Shown here piece after piece: positions 35,661 to 43,957 of a stretch of 64,000 nt of DNA; position 1 is the first letter of the stretch, and each line of letters begins with the position of its first letter. Under the pieces are notes generated by a model. That model did not search any database and was not told the DNA's origin. It was given only the letters and a program-made list of their open reading frames with translations. This DNA comes from CAILKP01 sp038231815 (GTDB taxonomy: Bacteria > Planctomycetota > Phycisphaerae > Phycisphaerales > UBA1924): positions 3,236-67,235 of the forward strand of contig JBBRKQ010000008.1 in the NCBI GenBank assembly GCA_038231815.1, given 5' to 3'. Both the position numbers and the translations under genes were made by a program.

Positions 35661-36013
35661 GGGACGAGAACGCTACACCCCGAATCAAGATTGATAAAAC
35701 AGTCGCACTTGCCATCCCAACCGCCGCCCGCATGGCCACGGGAGGACGACATGTGAGGGCCAGTTGTTGGACACGGTGCGAAGAACGCTTCAGCGCGGCG
35801 AACGAAGCTGGCTTGATTGAGCGAGCAATCGAACAGCGCGGAGGGGGTGCCGTTTGAAAATTGTGGTTTTTCAGCAGGAAAACGGTGCTGGCGAGATCTT
35901 AATTCTTCGTCGGCTTGGCAGCGTCGGCACTTTGGGTAATATGGGTTATCCAGACGGTCTCATGTGTAATTGTACAACAAACGTCTTTTTCACCCGCATC
36001 GGAGTGGTTCAAT
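35661..36013. other. Intergenic region upstream of the SUMF1-like operon
   Basis: No gene is seen in this 350-base stretch. A reading at 35854 overlaps the next gene out of frame and lacks protein-like features. AT-richer sequence around 35930-35985 (GGGTAATATGGGTTATCC, TGTGTAATTGTACAACA) is a likely promoter area, but no clean -35/-10 pair stands out. Confidence 0.4.
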
Positions 36014-37090
36014 ATGCGATTCTCCTTCAGCGCAGCGGCGATGCTTGCCACCACCTTGAATTACGTTCTAGTTGCTGCCCCGGTTGCCGTCGCAGATCTG
36101 CCGCCGCTCTCGCCGGTTGCGATTGCATCGGGTACGCAGATCAGCCGCGCGTATGGCCATGAGTTTGTCACCGTCGGCGCGCCAGGAAATGCCGGGTACG
36201 CGGGTGGGCAGTTTGGTGAAAACGCGGGAAGCGGTGCCGTAGCGGAGCCATTTCGCATCGCACGCACGCAGGTGACGAACCAGCAGTGGGCAGACTTTGC
36301 AAACGCCTATCTGCCGTACATGCAAGGTGACCCGGCCCGGCAATGGGGGATCATTGGCATTTTTGTTGACTTTGACACCACATCACAGCGCTATGTGGTG
36401 TCGCCGGGGGCCGAGCAGGTTGCCGCATCCATGTCGTGGCGGATGGCGGCGCGGTACTGCAACTGGTTGTGCAACGACCAGCGCAGCGCTGCGGCTTCCT
36501 TTGAGAATGGGGCGTACGACACAAGCACGTTCGGCGGCGTGCCGGGACGGGCGTTTACGGACCAACTTGTCCACAACCCTGGCGCGAGTTTTTATCTGCC
36601 GACTCGTACCGAATGGGTGAAGGCCGCCTTCTTTGATCCCAACCACTCGGGGCCCGGTGAGGGAGGGTACTGGACATATCCCAACTCTTCGGATCGTGAA
36701 CTGCGGTACGGCTTCCCGCAAGACGGTGGAGAGTCCATCGTGGGTGCTGAGAACATCCCACCGTACTCGTGGTACCTGCCCGTTGGTTCGTACGCGAACA
36801 CGCAAAGCCCGTGGGGTTTGCTCGATCTTTCGGGGAGTTCCCGGGACTGGAACGAGGATGCGGCCATTGACCGCGTGAGCCGTTTTTTCTCCGGCAGCGG
36901 CGTGAGAGATTTAATTCCGGGCAGTACTGATTCAATCTACCAGAGTGGACCTTCTGGCTCATTTGCCGATGACCTCTTCACTTTGGCAGGACTGCGGATA
37001 GCGGCGACAGTACCAACTCCGACGTGCTTTGTTGCATTTGTTGTGGCATCACTTACTTCATGTGCCTTTCGAAAAAGGAAATCGTTGTGA
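36014..37090 (+). CDS. SUMF1/FGE-like domain protein with PEP-CTERM-like anchor
   Basis: 358 residues from ATG 36014, with GGAG 9 bases upstream. The signal peptide is MLATTLNYVLVAAPVAVA-like (~1-27). The sulfatase-modifying-factor fold is recognised by VTVGAPGNAGYAGGQFG, RIARTQVTNQQWADFANAYL, MSWRMAARYCNWLCND, SFYLPTRTEWVKAAFFDP, YWTYPNSS and PWGLLDLSGSSRDWNEDAA. The two catalytic cysteines of true formylglycine-generating enzymes are not seen near the C-terminus, so this is probably a non-catalytic or ligand-binding relative. The tail VPTPTCFVAFVVASLTSCAF plus RKRKSL is PEP-CTERM-like (motif, helix, basic end). Its stop overlaps the next start (GTGA), so both are coupled. Confidence 0.82.
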   Translation: MRFSFSAAAMLATTLNYVLVAAPVAVADLPPLSPVAIASGTQISRAYGHEFVTVGAPGNAGYAGGQFGENAGSGAVAEPFRIARTQVTNQQWADFANAYLPYMQGDPARQWGIIGIFVDFDTTSQRYVVSPGAEQVAASMSWRMAARYCNWLCNDQRSAAASFENGAYDTSTFGGVPGRAFTDQLVHNPGASFYLPTRTEWVKAAFFDPNHSGPGEGGYWTYPNSSDRELRYGFPQDGGESIVGAENIPPYSWYLPVGSYANTQSPWGLLDLSGSSRDWNEDAAIDRVSRFFSGSGVRDLIPGSTDSIYQSGPSGSFADDLFTLAGLRIAATVPTPTCFVAFVVASLTSCAFRKRKSL

Positions 37091-38951
37091 ATAAGATCCT
37101 CTGTTCGTTTTGCGTGGCCATTCCCACCTTACTGCTCTTTCCTCCCACGACCGCGATCGCCCAGTTTACTGTTGAACTGCGGGGCTCGGCGGTGGTCACC
37201 AACAATGCGGTCGTAAATGGAAAAACAAACATCAGCGTCACGGTCAGCGCGGCTGGCACCGCACCGCGGATTATCATTCGTCCGACGGAGGTGACATCGG
37301 CGTTGGGTTCGGTATTCATCACCATCGACACTTCTGACTAGATCGAGCTTGTCATCAGCCCCGAAGCTGATGTGATTCGCTGTGCGAGCGTCGATTCAAT
37401 TGACTTCGTCCGCGCTGAAAACAAGTTTGGCACATTGATTCTGACGAACCTGCGCACCGGAAGCAACCAGATCCCGGGTGGCGGCGTGACTTCTGGAGAT
37501 GTTGGCTCTGTACGGGTCCACGGTTGGAATCTCGCGAGCATTGCTGGGTCTGTAACCGGCGACATTGTCTTATCGCCGCGAACCGCTTCAAACATGGATA
37601 CCGAGGGAACGATCACGCAACTTTCGAACACGACCATCGCCGGCTCACTCCTCGGTAATGTCAACTGTGATCGGGGCTCCATTTCAAACCTCTTCGTTAC
37701 TGGCACAATCGGCACCCGCGCCAACCCAGTCACAATAAGCGCCGATGGAACCCGGGCCGTCATCACCGCGATTCGGTGTGCGGAGTTCTACGGCACGCTC
37801 CGCGGTCGCAGCGATCTTGCCTCTGCGCCTGCCCCACGCGAGTTTCGAACCACCGGCGGACCAATTGTCGGTACGCTGCGGGTTGCTGGCCTCGGCAACC
37901 CCACGCTTACCTCAGTCAATGACGGCCTCTCCTGCGCCGGCGATCTTGAGGCTCAGGTGAACATTAACGGTGTCGCCTCCCGCCCCATCACTGTCACTGG
38001 CACCATCCTCGCCGACAAGTACATTCGGATTATCACCATCGGTGCGGCCGGCAACGCCAACCCGAATATCTCCATCAACCGGCTTGCCTCAGGTGCGACA
38101 CTCCGTTTGGAAAATGGGCTGCCGTCTAACAGTACAATCACCTTTGGTTCAGCGGGTGTTCCCGGGCTGGCCGGCCAGGTGCTCATCAACGCCAGTAACG
38201 GCGGCGGCACTTGGGCGGGCACCGTCCGTGTCGGTGGCTCCAGTGGTTCCGTCCTCTCGCCTGTGCCCAACCCAAGCAGCAGCGCTCAGCAGTACACGTC
38301 AACAGATATCGGTGGCGGGGCGGTTGGCCGCGCTCCGTTTACCGTCTGGAAGCGCGATTGCTCGCCGCCCACCGTTGGTTCGCAACCGGGTGCCCAATCG
38401 CTGGCCGCGTTTGGTCAAGGCAGCGTGCCGGTTGATGTGAAGTTCAACGGTCCGGTACAGTTTGGTACAGGCGCCGCCCAACCACTTTTCCTTGAGTATC
38501 AGGTACCCCGCAGCACCGCTTGGAATCCCATCAACGCTGGTTCCATGACCCAGTCGTTCCCCGGTGGCAGCACCGGCCGAACGGTCCGCCTTCAGGGTGT
38601 GCCAGGAATACCGGTTAACGGTGTTGGACTGTACCGCGCGACGCCCACCAGCAACCTGCTTTCGAACATCAGCCCGACGGCACCAGTCGCCGTTACGACC
38701 GATGCGTTTACGTTCTACCTCGGCTGCACGATCGGCGGAAACCCCAACCCGGCGGACCTGTTGGAGGCGGTGCGGGCACACCACCCGACGGGATTGTGGA
38801 TGGCAATGACTTCATCGCCTTCATCAACGCCTTCAACGCTGCCGAGCCGCTGGCCGACATCGTTGACGGCGGCGGCAATCCACCGGGCGACGGTATTGTT
38901 GACGGCAGCGACTTCGTAGCCTTCATCAATGCGTTTGGCGTGGGTTGGTGA
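37087..38951 (+). pseudogene. Broken secreted dockerin protein gene (in-frame TAG and frameshift)
   Basis: GTG 37087 overlaps the previous stop and begins a signal peptide (NKILCSFCVAIPTLLLF, cut after AIAQ). The frame reads to TAG at 37339-37341 (ITIDTSD, stop) and continues in the same frame as IELVISPEADVIRC without a new start, to ~38760. There a one-base deletion shifts the frame. In the -1 frame the expected tail follows: TPPDGIVDGNDFIAFINAF, DGIVDGSDFVAFINAFGVG, ending Trp instead of the Gly-Cys Cys, with TGA at 38949. The body is a repetitive beta-rich protein of ~500 residues (TSGDVGSVRVHGWNLASIAG, LLGNVNCDRGSISNLFVTG), probably a beta-solenoid. Either a decaying gene or one with two sequencing errors. 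Confidence 0.8.
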
Positions 38952-39377
38952 TTTGATCCTACGCCGTTGCGTGGGGGCTTCCAGTCGAAAACTCTACGCT
39001 GCTTTCACAAGTCCCCGGGTCGCTCCGGGGCTTGTGCGTTATGCGCCACCCCTATTCCGCACACCGCGGCGTGTCGTCGCCTGAGCGCTCTTTGCCGGTG
39101 CGCCGAAATATTTCGAAACGCGGTTTCAGCGGCATTTTGCGGACTTTTCAACCACTGTATATTCATCCCTTGGCTCTTACTGGGGTGTAGTGGCCGTCAA
39201 ACCCATTTCAAGCATCTCCGGGTCGCCAAAAACAATCCCAAACCCCGTCCCGGCGGTGGGGTATGCGCAATAATGCAAAGCCAACCTGCGCGACTTGCGA
39301 TGGTAAAGCATCCGTTTGGACAGCCGCGGCGAAGAGCCGCCAGAAGGACAGTTGCTAGAAAAAAGGAAACGCACCAC
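38952..39377. other. Intergenic region before the DegT aminotransferase
   Basis: Contains a hairpin at 39006-39036 (CACAAG, one bulged base, CCCCGG, then CCGGGGCTTGTG) without a T-run, a possible terminator remnant for the broken gene. A perfect 12-base palindrome CGAAATATTTCG lies at 39104-39115. An AT-richer segment (39130-39160, with TATATT) may hold the aminotransferase promoter. The aminotransferase frame is open upstream to 38967 but that part is not protein-like. Confidence 0.4.
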
Positions 39378-40544
39378 ATGAGCACCATCACCGCCAAGCT
39401 CGCCATCTCCGGTGGCACCCCCGTCGCCGCAGCCAAGGTTCCGTTTATGCTCCCGGCATTGGCCGAGGCTGACATCAACTCGGCCATCACCGTGCTGAAG
39501 TCGGGCATTCTGCGGGCGGCTAAGAAGTGTGAAGAGCTTGAAACCCGCATCGCCGCCATGTCAAACGCCAAGCACGGCATGACCTGCGCCAACGGCACCT
39601 GCGCCCTGCAGCTTGCGTATGAGCCCCTGCTCCAGCCCGGTGATGATGTGCTGGTGCCCGCATGGTCGTACATCGCCACGGCCTCCATGCTGGTTGCCCG
39701 CGGCTGCAACCCCATCTTTGTTGATGCTCTGCCCGACACCGGCCAGATTGACCTTGCCGATGCGGCCAAGCGCATCACGGCCAAAACCCGCGGCATCGCC
39801 GCCACCCACATGTACGGCTGCCCGGTCGATATTGATGCTGTCCAGGCACTGGCCAAGAAGCACAATCTCAAAGTCATTTACGATGCCGCCCAAGCCCACC
39901 TGTCCACGTACAAGGGCACCGGCATCGGCGCGTTTGGTGATGTTGTGACCTATTCGTTTTACGCCACCAAAAACCTGGGCACCGGTGAGGGCGGCTTGGT
40001 CACCTGCAATGATGATTCCCTTGCCCGGCAAATCAAGCTCCTGCGCTCCCACGGTGAGACCGACAAGTACCTCCACGAGCACATCGGGTACAACTACCGC
40101 ATGAATGACATCACCGGAGCCATCGGTTGCTCACGGCTTGATCGTCTTCCGGCAGATACAGATGCCCGCAGGGCCGCCGCTGCGCGATACTACAAGATGC
40201 TCGCCGGCATCCCGGGCGTCCGCCCGCTGGCCATCACGCCCGGCGCTGTCTCGGCATATCACCTGTTTACGGTTGTGCTGGACACTGATATGTTCAGTTG
40301 CACCCGTGATGAGTTTGGCGCAGCGCTTAATGCAGAGGGTGTGCCCAACGCCGTTCACTACCCGCGGGCGCTGCCCGACCAGCCCGCATTCAGTAAGCAC
40401 CTGGCCGGCCAAAGCCCTTGGCCAGTCTCGGTGAACCTGGCCAAGAGCGTCATGTCACTGCCCATGCACCACGGCCTCACTGATGCACACTTTGCCGTGA
40501 TCGAAGAAGCCATCAGCAAGGTTGCCACCGCAATGCGCCGGTAA
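39378..40544 (+). CDS. DegT/DnrJ/EryC1/StrS family sugar aminotransferase
   Basis: 388 residues from ATG 39378, with AAAAGGA ~10 bases upstream. PLP aminotransferase motifs: AISGGTPVAAAKVPF, then HGMTCANGTCALQLAYEPLL, PGDDVLVPAWSYIATASMLV, GIAATHMYGCPVDID, VIYDAAQAHLSTYKGTGIG, and the PLP Lys in VVTYSFYATKNLGTGEGG (~residue 198). It continues with HEHIGYNYRMNDITGAIG. Such enzymes aminate keto-sugars (GlcNAc, perosamine, AHBA-like routes) for surface polysaccharides or lipids. No sugar-biosynthesis cluster is adjacent. Followed by a strong terminator. Confidence 0.93.
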   Translation: MSTITAKLAISGGTPVAAAKVPFMLPALAEADINSAITVLKSGILRAAKKCEELETRIAAMSNAKHGMTCANGTCALQLAYEPLLQPGDDVLVPAWSYIATASMLVARGCNPIFVDALPDTGQIDLADAAKRITAKTRGIAATHMYGCPVDIDAVQALAKKHNLKVIYDAAQAHLSTYKGTGIGAFGDVVTYSFYATKNLGTGEGGLVTCNDDSLARQIKLLRSHGETDKYLHEHIGYNYRMNDITGAIGCSRLDRLPADTDARRAAAARYYKMLAGIPGVRPLAITPGAVSAYHLFTVVLDTDMFSCTRDEFGAALNAEGVPNAVHYPRALPDQPAFSKHLAGQSPWPVSVNLAKSVMSLPMHHGLTDAHFAVIEEAISKVATAMRR

Positions 40545-40640
40545 GAGGATGGGACAGTGGTGGCGAGTGTCACCGTGCCAAGACAAATCTCTGTTGGGGC
40601 ATCGCCTCACGGGAAAACGGAAGCTCCGGCGAACCGACTC

Positions 40641-40675
40641 AAACGCACCGAAGACACTTGTCTCGGTGCGTTTTT
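40641..40675 (+). terminator. Rho-independent terminator of the DegT aminotransferase gene
   Basis: AAACGCACCG, one bulged A, AGACA, a 2-base loop and their complements form a long stem, followed by TTTTTCGTTTT on the plus strand. It starts 97 bases after the stop. Confidence 0.9.
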
Positions 40676-40770
40676 CGTTTTGGAGAAATGGGAAATTCTG
40701 GAAATCAGGTGCCGCTACCCCGGGAGTGAGCCTGAAGTCAACCCCCAGCGAGACGGTGGGTGCCGGTGTA

Positions 40771-40974
40771 AAGATGTGGGTAACATCTGTGATAAGTAAT
40801 AAAAACCGGGCTGTCGGTTCCTGAACCGACAATTCACCCACAGCCTCTACAGATGTTGTAAACTTCTGCCTGACGGTTCGATCTGAGTCGATCCATACGC
40901 GATCTTACAGACATTCAGGCCTCAAAAGTTTTCCACAATTGGGAGTTGACCGGCGGAACATGCCCCCGTATCTT
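40771..40974 (+). promoter_or_regulatory. dnaA promoter and candidate oriC region
   Basis: The 40676-41054 gap upstream of dnaA has an AT-richer stretch. TTTTCCACA (40929-40937) fits the DnaA-box consensus TTWTNCACA and is followed 8 bases later by TTGACC (40946-40951), a 17-base spacer and TATCTT (40969-40974), a strong promoter. Two perfect inverted repeats precede it: TGTCGGTTC-CT-GAACCGACA (40812-40831), and AACATCTGT (40782-40790) with ACAGATGTT (40849-40857). TTACCCACA on the minus strand (within 40775-40783) is one base off a DnaA box. The box at the promoter suggests DnaA autoregulation. A full oriC with clustered boxes is not evident here; dnaA location alone is suggestive. Confidence 0.55.
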
Positions 40975-41054
40975 GAAGGCCGGTCCGGTTTCCCACAAAC
41001 CGACCACCCGGGTGCCGGACTATCCAAACGTTCACCTAAAATAGGTCTCCCCGC

Positions 41055-42884
41055 ATGCCCAGCCCAAGCTCTGATCCTCCGCGTCCAACGGCCCGCACCT
41101 CCTCGCCAGCCGGTCGCGCGACCGATGCGGCCAGTGCGGACCGTCAGACCTGGGTGGAGCTGTTAAAGCACCTCCGCCGGACCCAGCCGGACCTGTGCCG
41201 CCAGTGGTTCGAGAATCTCGAGTGCATCGGGTTTTCTTCCGGTGTTCTGCAGGTCCGGGCCGCCACCGATGTGCACCGCGACTACCTCCAGCGCTCGTGC
41301 GGCAACGCCTTTGCCGATGCGGCACGCGCCGTGACCGGACTGCTGGTGAGCATCCGTTTTCTCGGGCCGAATGACTCGGTGGCCGCCCCACCGCCGCCCC
41401 TGCCCCGGGCAGTGAGCCTGACAAGCGCCCCCGTACCGGTTGTGGTGCAGGCAGCACCGGCCACGCCGGTAACAGCTGGGCAGGATTCGGGCGGGCGTGG
41501 GCAGTCTGCAAGTTACCCCACATCGCAGAACGCAAGCCACAACGGTTCAGCGGGCCAATCGCACCAATCGCACCAGGCCCAGCAGGCGCTCCAATCGCAC
41601 CAGCCCCATCAGTCTCAGTTTGGGCAGGGCACCAATCCCAGCCACGGTCAAACCGCACGGCAGGTTGATGCCGCCCAACAGGCCAGCAACCCGCAGCGCA
41701 GCGGCCCCACGGGTGGTCATCAGGGCAGCGGGGGGCATGATGAGTCTGACAGCAACGGCCCGACGGCCTCTGCGGTTATGGCGGAGTTACTCGGGCCGGG
41801 TGCGGGGCTGGCGAATCCCAACTACCGGCCGGTGCTGGATGTGTACACCGATGGGCTGACGATCAACCCCGACAACTCGTTTGAGAACTTTGTTGTCGGG
41901 CCGGAGACCCGCTTTGCCCACGCCGCAGCCTTGGCTGTTGCCAACGGCGCGGGCGCGCAGTACAACCCGTTGTTCCTGCACGCGGCCGTGGGCCTAGGAA
42001 AAACGCACTTGCTCCAGGCCATTGTGCTGGCGACCAAAGCCCGCAAGCCGGATGCGGTGATTTACTACACCTCCTGCGATGGCTTCATGACCCAGTTCAT
42101 GGATGCCGTGCAGGCGGGCATGATGGCCCAGTTCCGCAACAAGTTCCGTCATGTAGACATGCTGCTGGTTGATGACATTCACTTCCTGACCGGGCGTGGC
42201 CGCCTTCAGGAAGAGTTCTTTCACACCTTCAACGCCTTGCACCAAGCGGGCAAGCAGCTTGTGCTGTCCAGCGATGCATCGCCGGATGACATCCCTGATC
42301 TGGAGCAGCGGCTGGTTTCTCGGTTTAACTGGGGCCTGGTCGTCAAGCTCGAGCCGCCGATGTTCGAGACGCGAGAGGCGATTGTCAAGACCAAGGCTCG
42401 CCTTCGTGGCGTGCACCTGCCCGAGGAAGTGGCAAGCTTTATCGCCAGGCGCATCGAGAGCAACATCCGCGAGCTTGAGGGTGCGCTGACCAAGCTGCAG
42501 GTCATGGCAGATGTGGAGCGTCGCGAGATTGACATGCCGCTGGCCCGCATGGCCCTGAGCGATGGTGACTCAAACCGCATCGAGCCAAAGGTGCAGATGC
42601 GCAGCATCATCGAACTGGTGACAGATTACTTCGGCGTGACCGAGCCTGATCTCGTCAGCAAGCGCCGCCACCGGTCCATCACCCAGCCCAGGCAGGTGTG
42701 CATGTTCTTGGCCCGCCACCACACGCGGTTCTCACTCGAAGAAATCGGCGGGCACTTCGGCAACCGCGACCACACTACGGTCATGCACGCCGTTAAGACG
42801 ATTGAGGACCGCTGCCAGACCGAGGAGGACTTTGGCAAGGTTGTCAAGCAGCTTGAAGAGCGGCTGAAGTCACCGAGGGGCTGA
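41055..42884 (+). CDS. dnaA: Chromosomal replication initiator protein DnaA
   Basis: 609 residues. Domain I is N-terminal (TWVELLKHLRRTQPDLCRQW, ~30-110). A linker of ~130 residues follows, very rich in Gln, Ser and His (repeats like SHQSHQAQQALQSHQPHQSQ). The AAA+ domain III starts near 270 (NPDNSFENFVVGPETRFAHA) with Walker A VGLGKTHLLQ (~311-320), Walker B MLLVDDIHFL and sensor-I LVLSSDASPDDIPDLEQRLV. Domain IV has the DnaA signature LVSKRRHRSITQPRQVCMFL and HFGNRDHTTVMHAVK. DnaA-ATP binds DnaA boxes and opens oriC. The AAA+ core is complete; the linker is longer than usual. Confidence 0.98.
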   Translation: MPSPSSDPPRPTARTSSPAGRATDAASADRQTWVELLKHLRRTQPDLCRQWFENLECIGFSSGVLQVRAATDVHRDYLQRSCGNAFADAARAVTGLLVSIRFLGPNDSVAAPPPPLPRAVSLTSAPVPVVVQAAPATPVTAGQDSGGRGQSASYPTSQNASHNGSAGQSHQSHQAQQALQSHQPHQSQFGQGTNPSHGQTARQVDAAQQASNPQRSGPTGGHQGSGGHDESDSNGPTASAVMAELLGPGAGLANPNYRPVLDVYTDGLTINPDNSFENFVVGPETRFAHAAALAVANGAGAQYNPLFLHAAVGLGKTHLLQAIVLATKARKPDAVIYYTSCDGFMTQFMDAVQAGMMAQFRNKFRHVDMLLVDDIHFLTGRGRLQEEFFHTFNALHQAGKQLVLSSDASPDDIPDLEQRLVSRFNWGLVVKLEPPMFETREAIVKTKARLRGVHLPEEVASFIARRIESNIRELEGALTKLQVMADVERREIDMPLARMALSDGDSNRIEPKVQMRSIIELVTDYFGVTEPDLVSKRRHRSITQPRQVCMFLARHHTRFSLEEIGGHFGNRDHTTVMHAVKTIEDRCQTEEDFGKVVKQLEERLKSPRG

Positions 42885-42889
42885 ATCGC

Positions 42890-43801
42890 ATGGGCCAAGT
42901 GCCAGCCAGCGACGGCGTGATGGTAAAAAGAGCCATCATCGACGGTCGCACGATTGATTTGTACGGCGCTGCACGCGCATATCGCATCCTGGCGATTGCC
43001 GTTGTCATGGGTGTGTGCTTCTCGCCGTTTGCGCTGGCGCTTGGCAGCTCGGGCCGCTCGCCGGTGAGTTCGCTCATCGTGTTGGTGGGCCTGCAAATAA
43101 TTGTCGGTGGCACGATCGGTCGCGGGCTTTATGTCTCGGGCCGGGCAACAGGGCGGTCACGGGTTGAGTACATCTCTATCGCGATCTTCAGCGCTGTGTT
43201 TGGAATTGTGCCGATCTTGGGCTTGTTGCCCGCGGCATCAGGCAGCGCAGCAATCCATATGCTCATGAACAAGCTGGGCTTGCCGGTGGGGTGGCTGGGT
43301 CCACGCTCAGCTGACATTGCCAAGCTGCGCCACGGCGTGTGCCACCAGTGCGGCTACGACCTAGTGCTGCTGGCCGCCAACCGCTGCCCGGAGTGCAACG
43401 CCGACATCGCCGCGGCGAAACTAACGGCCACCGGCTTTATGGTTTACATCCAGGTAAACGCCGCAGAGGCTGCGGTACACCGCCAGCGATGTCGCCGAGT
43501 TGCCACGGCCGGGCTCGTGCTGTCCGCAGTCCAATTTGCCGTGTACTTTTTGCTGCTCGAACACACTGCCTTAAACTTTGGGGCCGTCTTTGTCCTGCCG
43601 GGACTGGTCTTTGGCATTGCTGCGGGCATTGTGTCGCTGTGGGTACAGAACTTCTTGCGTGAACACGGGAGAGTAGATTTTTTGATCACCGGATGTATCG
43701 GCATGTGCTTTCCGCCGCTGGGCAGTGTGCTGCTGCTGGAGTGCGTCGGGCGACTGAACGCGGCGGTAGCGCGCGGGCGGGATGATTCGGCAGATCGCTG
43801 A
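42890..43801 (+). CDS. Membrane protein with a cytoplasmic-type zinc ribbon (paralogue 1)
   Basis: 303 residues from ATG 42890, only 5 bases after the dnaA stop. Four or more hydrophobic segments: AYRILAIAVVMGVCFSPFAL, SSLIVLVGLQIIVGGTIG, SIAIFSAVFGIVPILGLL, then VATAGLVLSAVQFAVYFLLL and FGAVFVLPGLVFGIAAGIVS. Between segments 3 and 4 is a zinc-ribbon-like CxxC-x13-CxxC (CHQCGYDL ... NRCPECNADI). The next gene is a clear paralogue with the same layout. Unknown family; the ribbon resembles those in planctomycete membrane proteins of unknown role. Likely cotranscribed with dnaA. Confidence 0.85.
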   Translation: MGQVPASDGVMVKRAIIDGRTIDLYGAARAYRILAIAVVMGVCFSPFALALGSSGRSPVSSLIVLVGLQIIVGGTIGRGLYVSGRATGRSRVEYISIAIFSAVFGIVPILGLLPAASGSAAIHMLMNKLGLPVGWLGPRSADIAKLRHGVCHQCGYDLVLLAANRCPECNADIAAAKLTATGFMVYIQVNAAEAAVHRQRCRRVATAGLVLSAVQFAVYFLLLEHTALNFGAVFVLPGLVFGIAAGIVSLWVQNFLREHGRVDFLITGCIGMCFPPLGSVLLLECVGRLNAAVARGRDDSADR

Positions 43802-43957
43802 TTGCGGGTCGCCGATTGCAGATCGCCGAAAGTGCCTCGCCGAAATCTCCCGCCACAGGCAACCGATCCGCTCTTGGCAGCGCATAGATACTCGTATCCA
43901 TCACGCTTCAAACTGCTCAGCGAACCACCCGTGGACACAGGATCAGAACAAGTCGCC

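Noticed and set aside
35854..36162. 102-codon plus-strand reading before the SUMF1-like gene
   Set aside because: Overlaps the signal peptide of a recognisable gene out of frame; no domain or ribosome site.
36014..37090. Active formylglycine-generating enzyme
   Set aside because: The fold matches but the catalytic Cys pair near the C-terminus is not visible and no sulfatase gene is nearby.
37339..37341. Programmed stop-codon readthrough or pyrrolysine at TAG
   Set aside because: No readthrough signal recognised and the same gene has an independent frameshift, so decay or sequence error is more likely.
40545..41054. tRNA or other RNA gene upstream of dnaA
   Set aside because: Inverted repeats do not form a cloverleaf and no acceptor/anticodon pattern is present; better read as regulatory or origin sequence.
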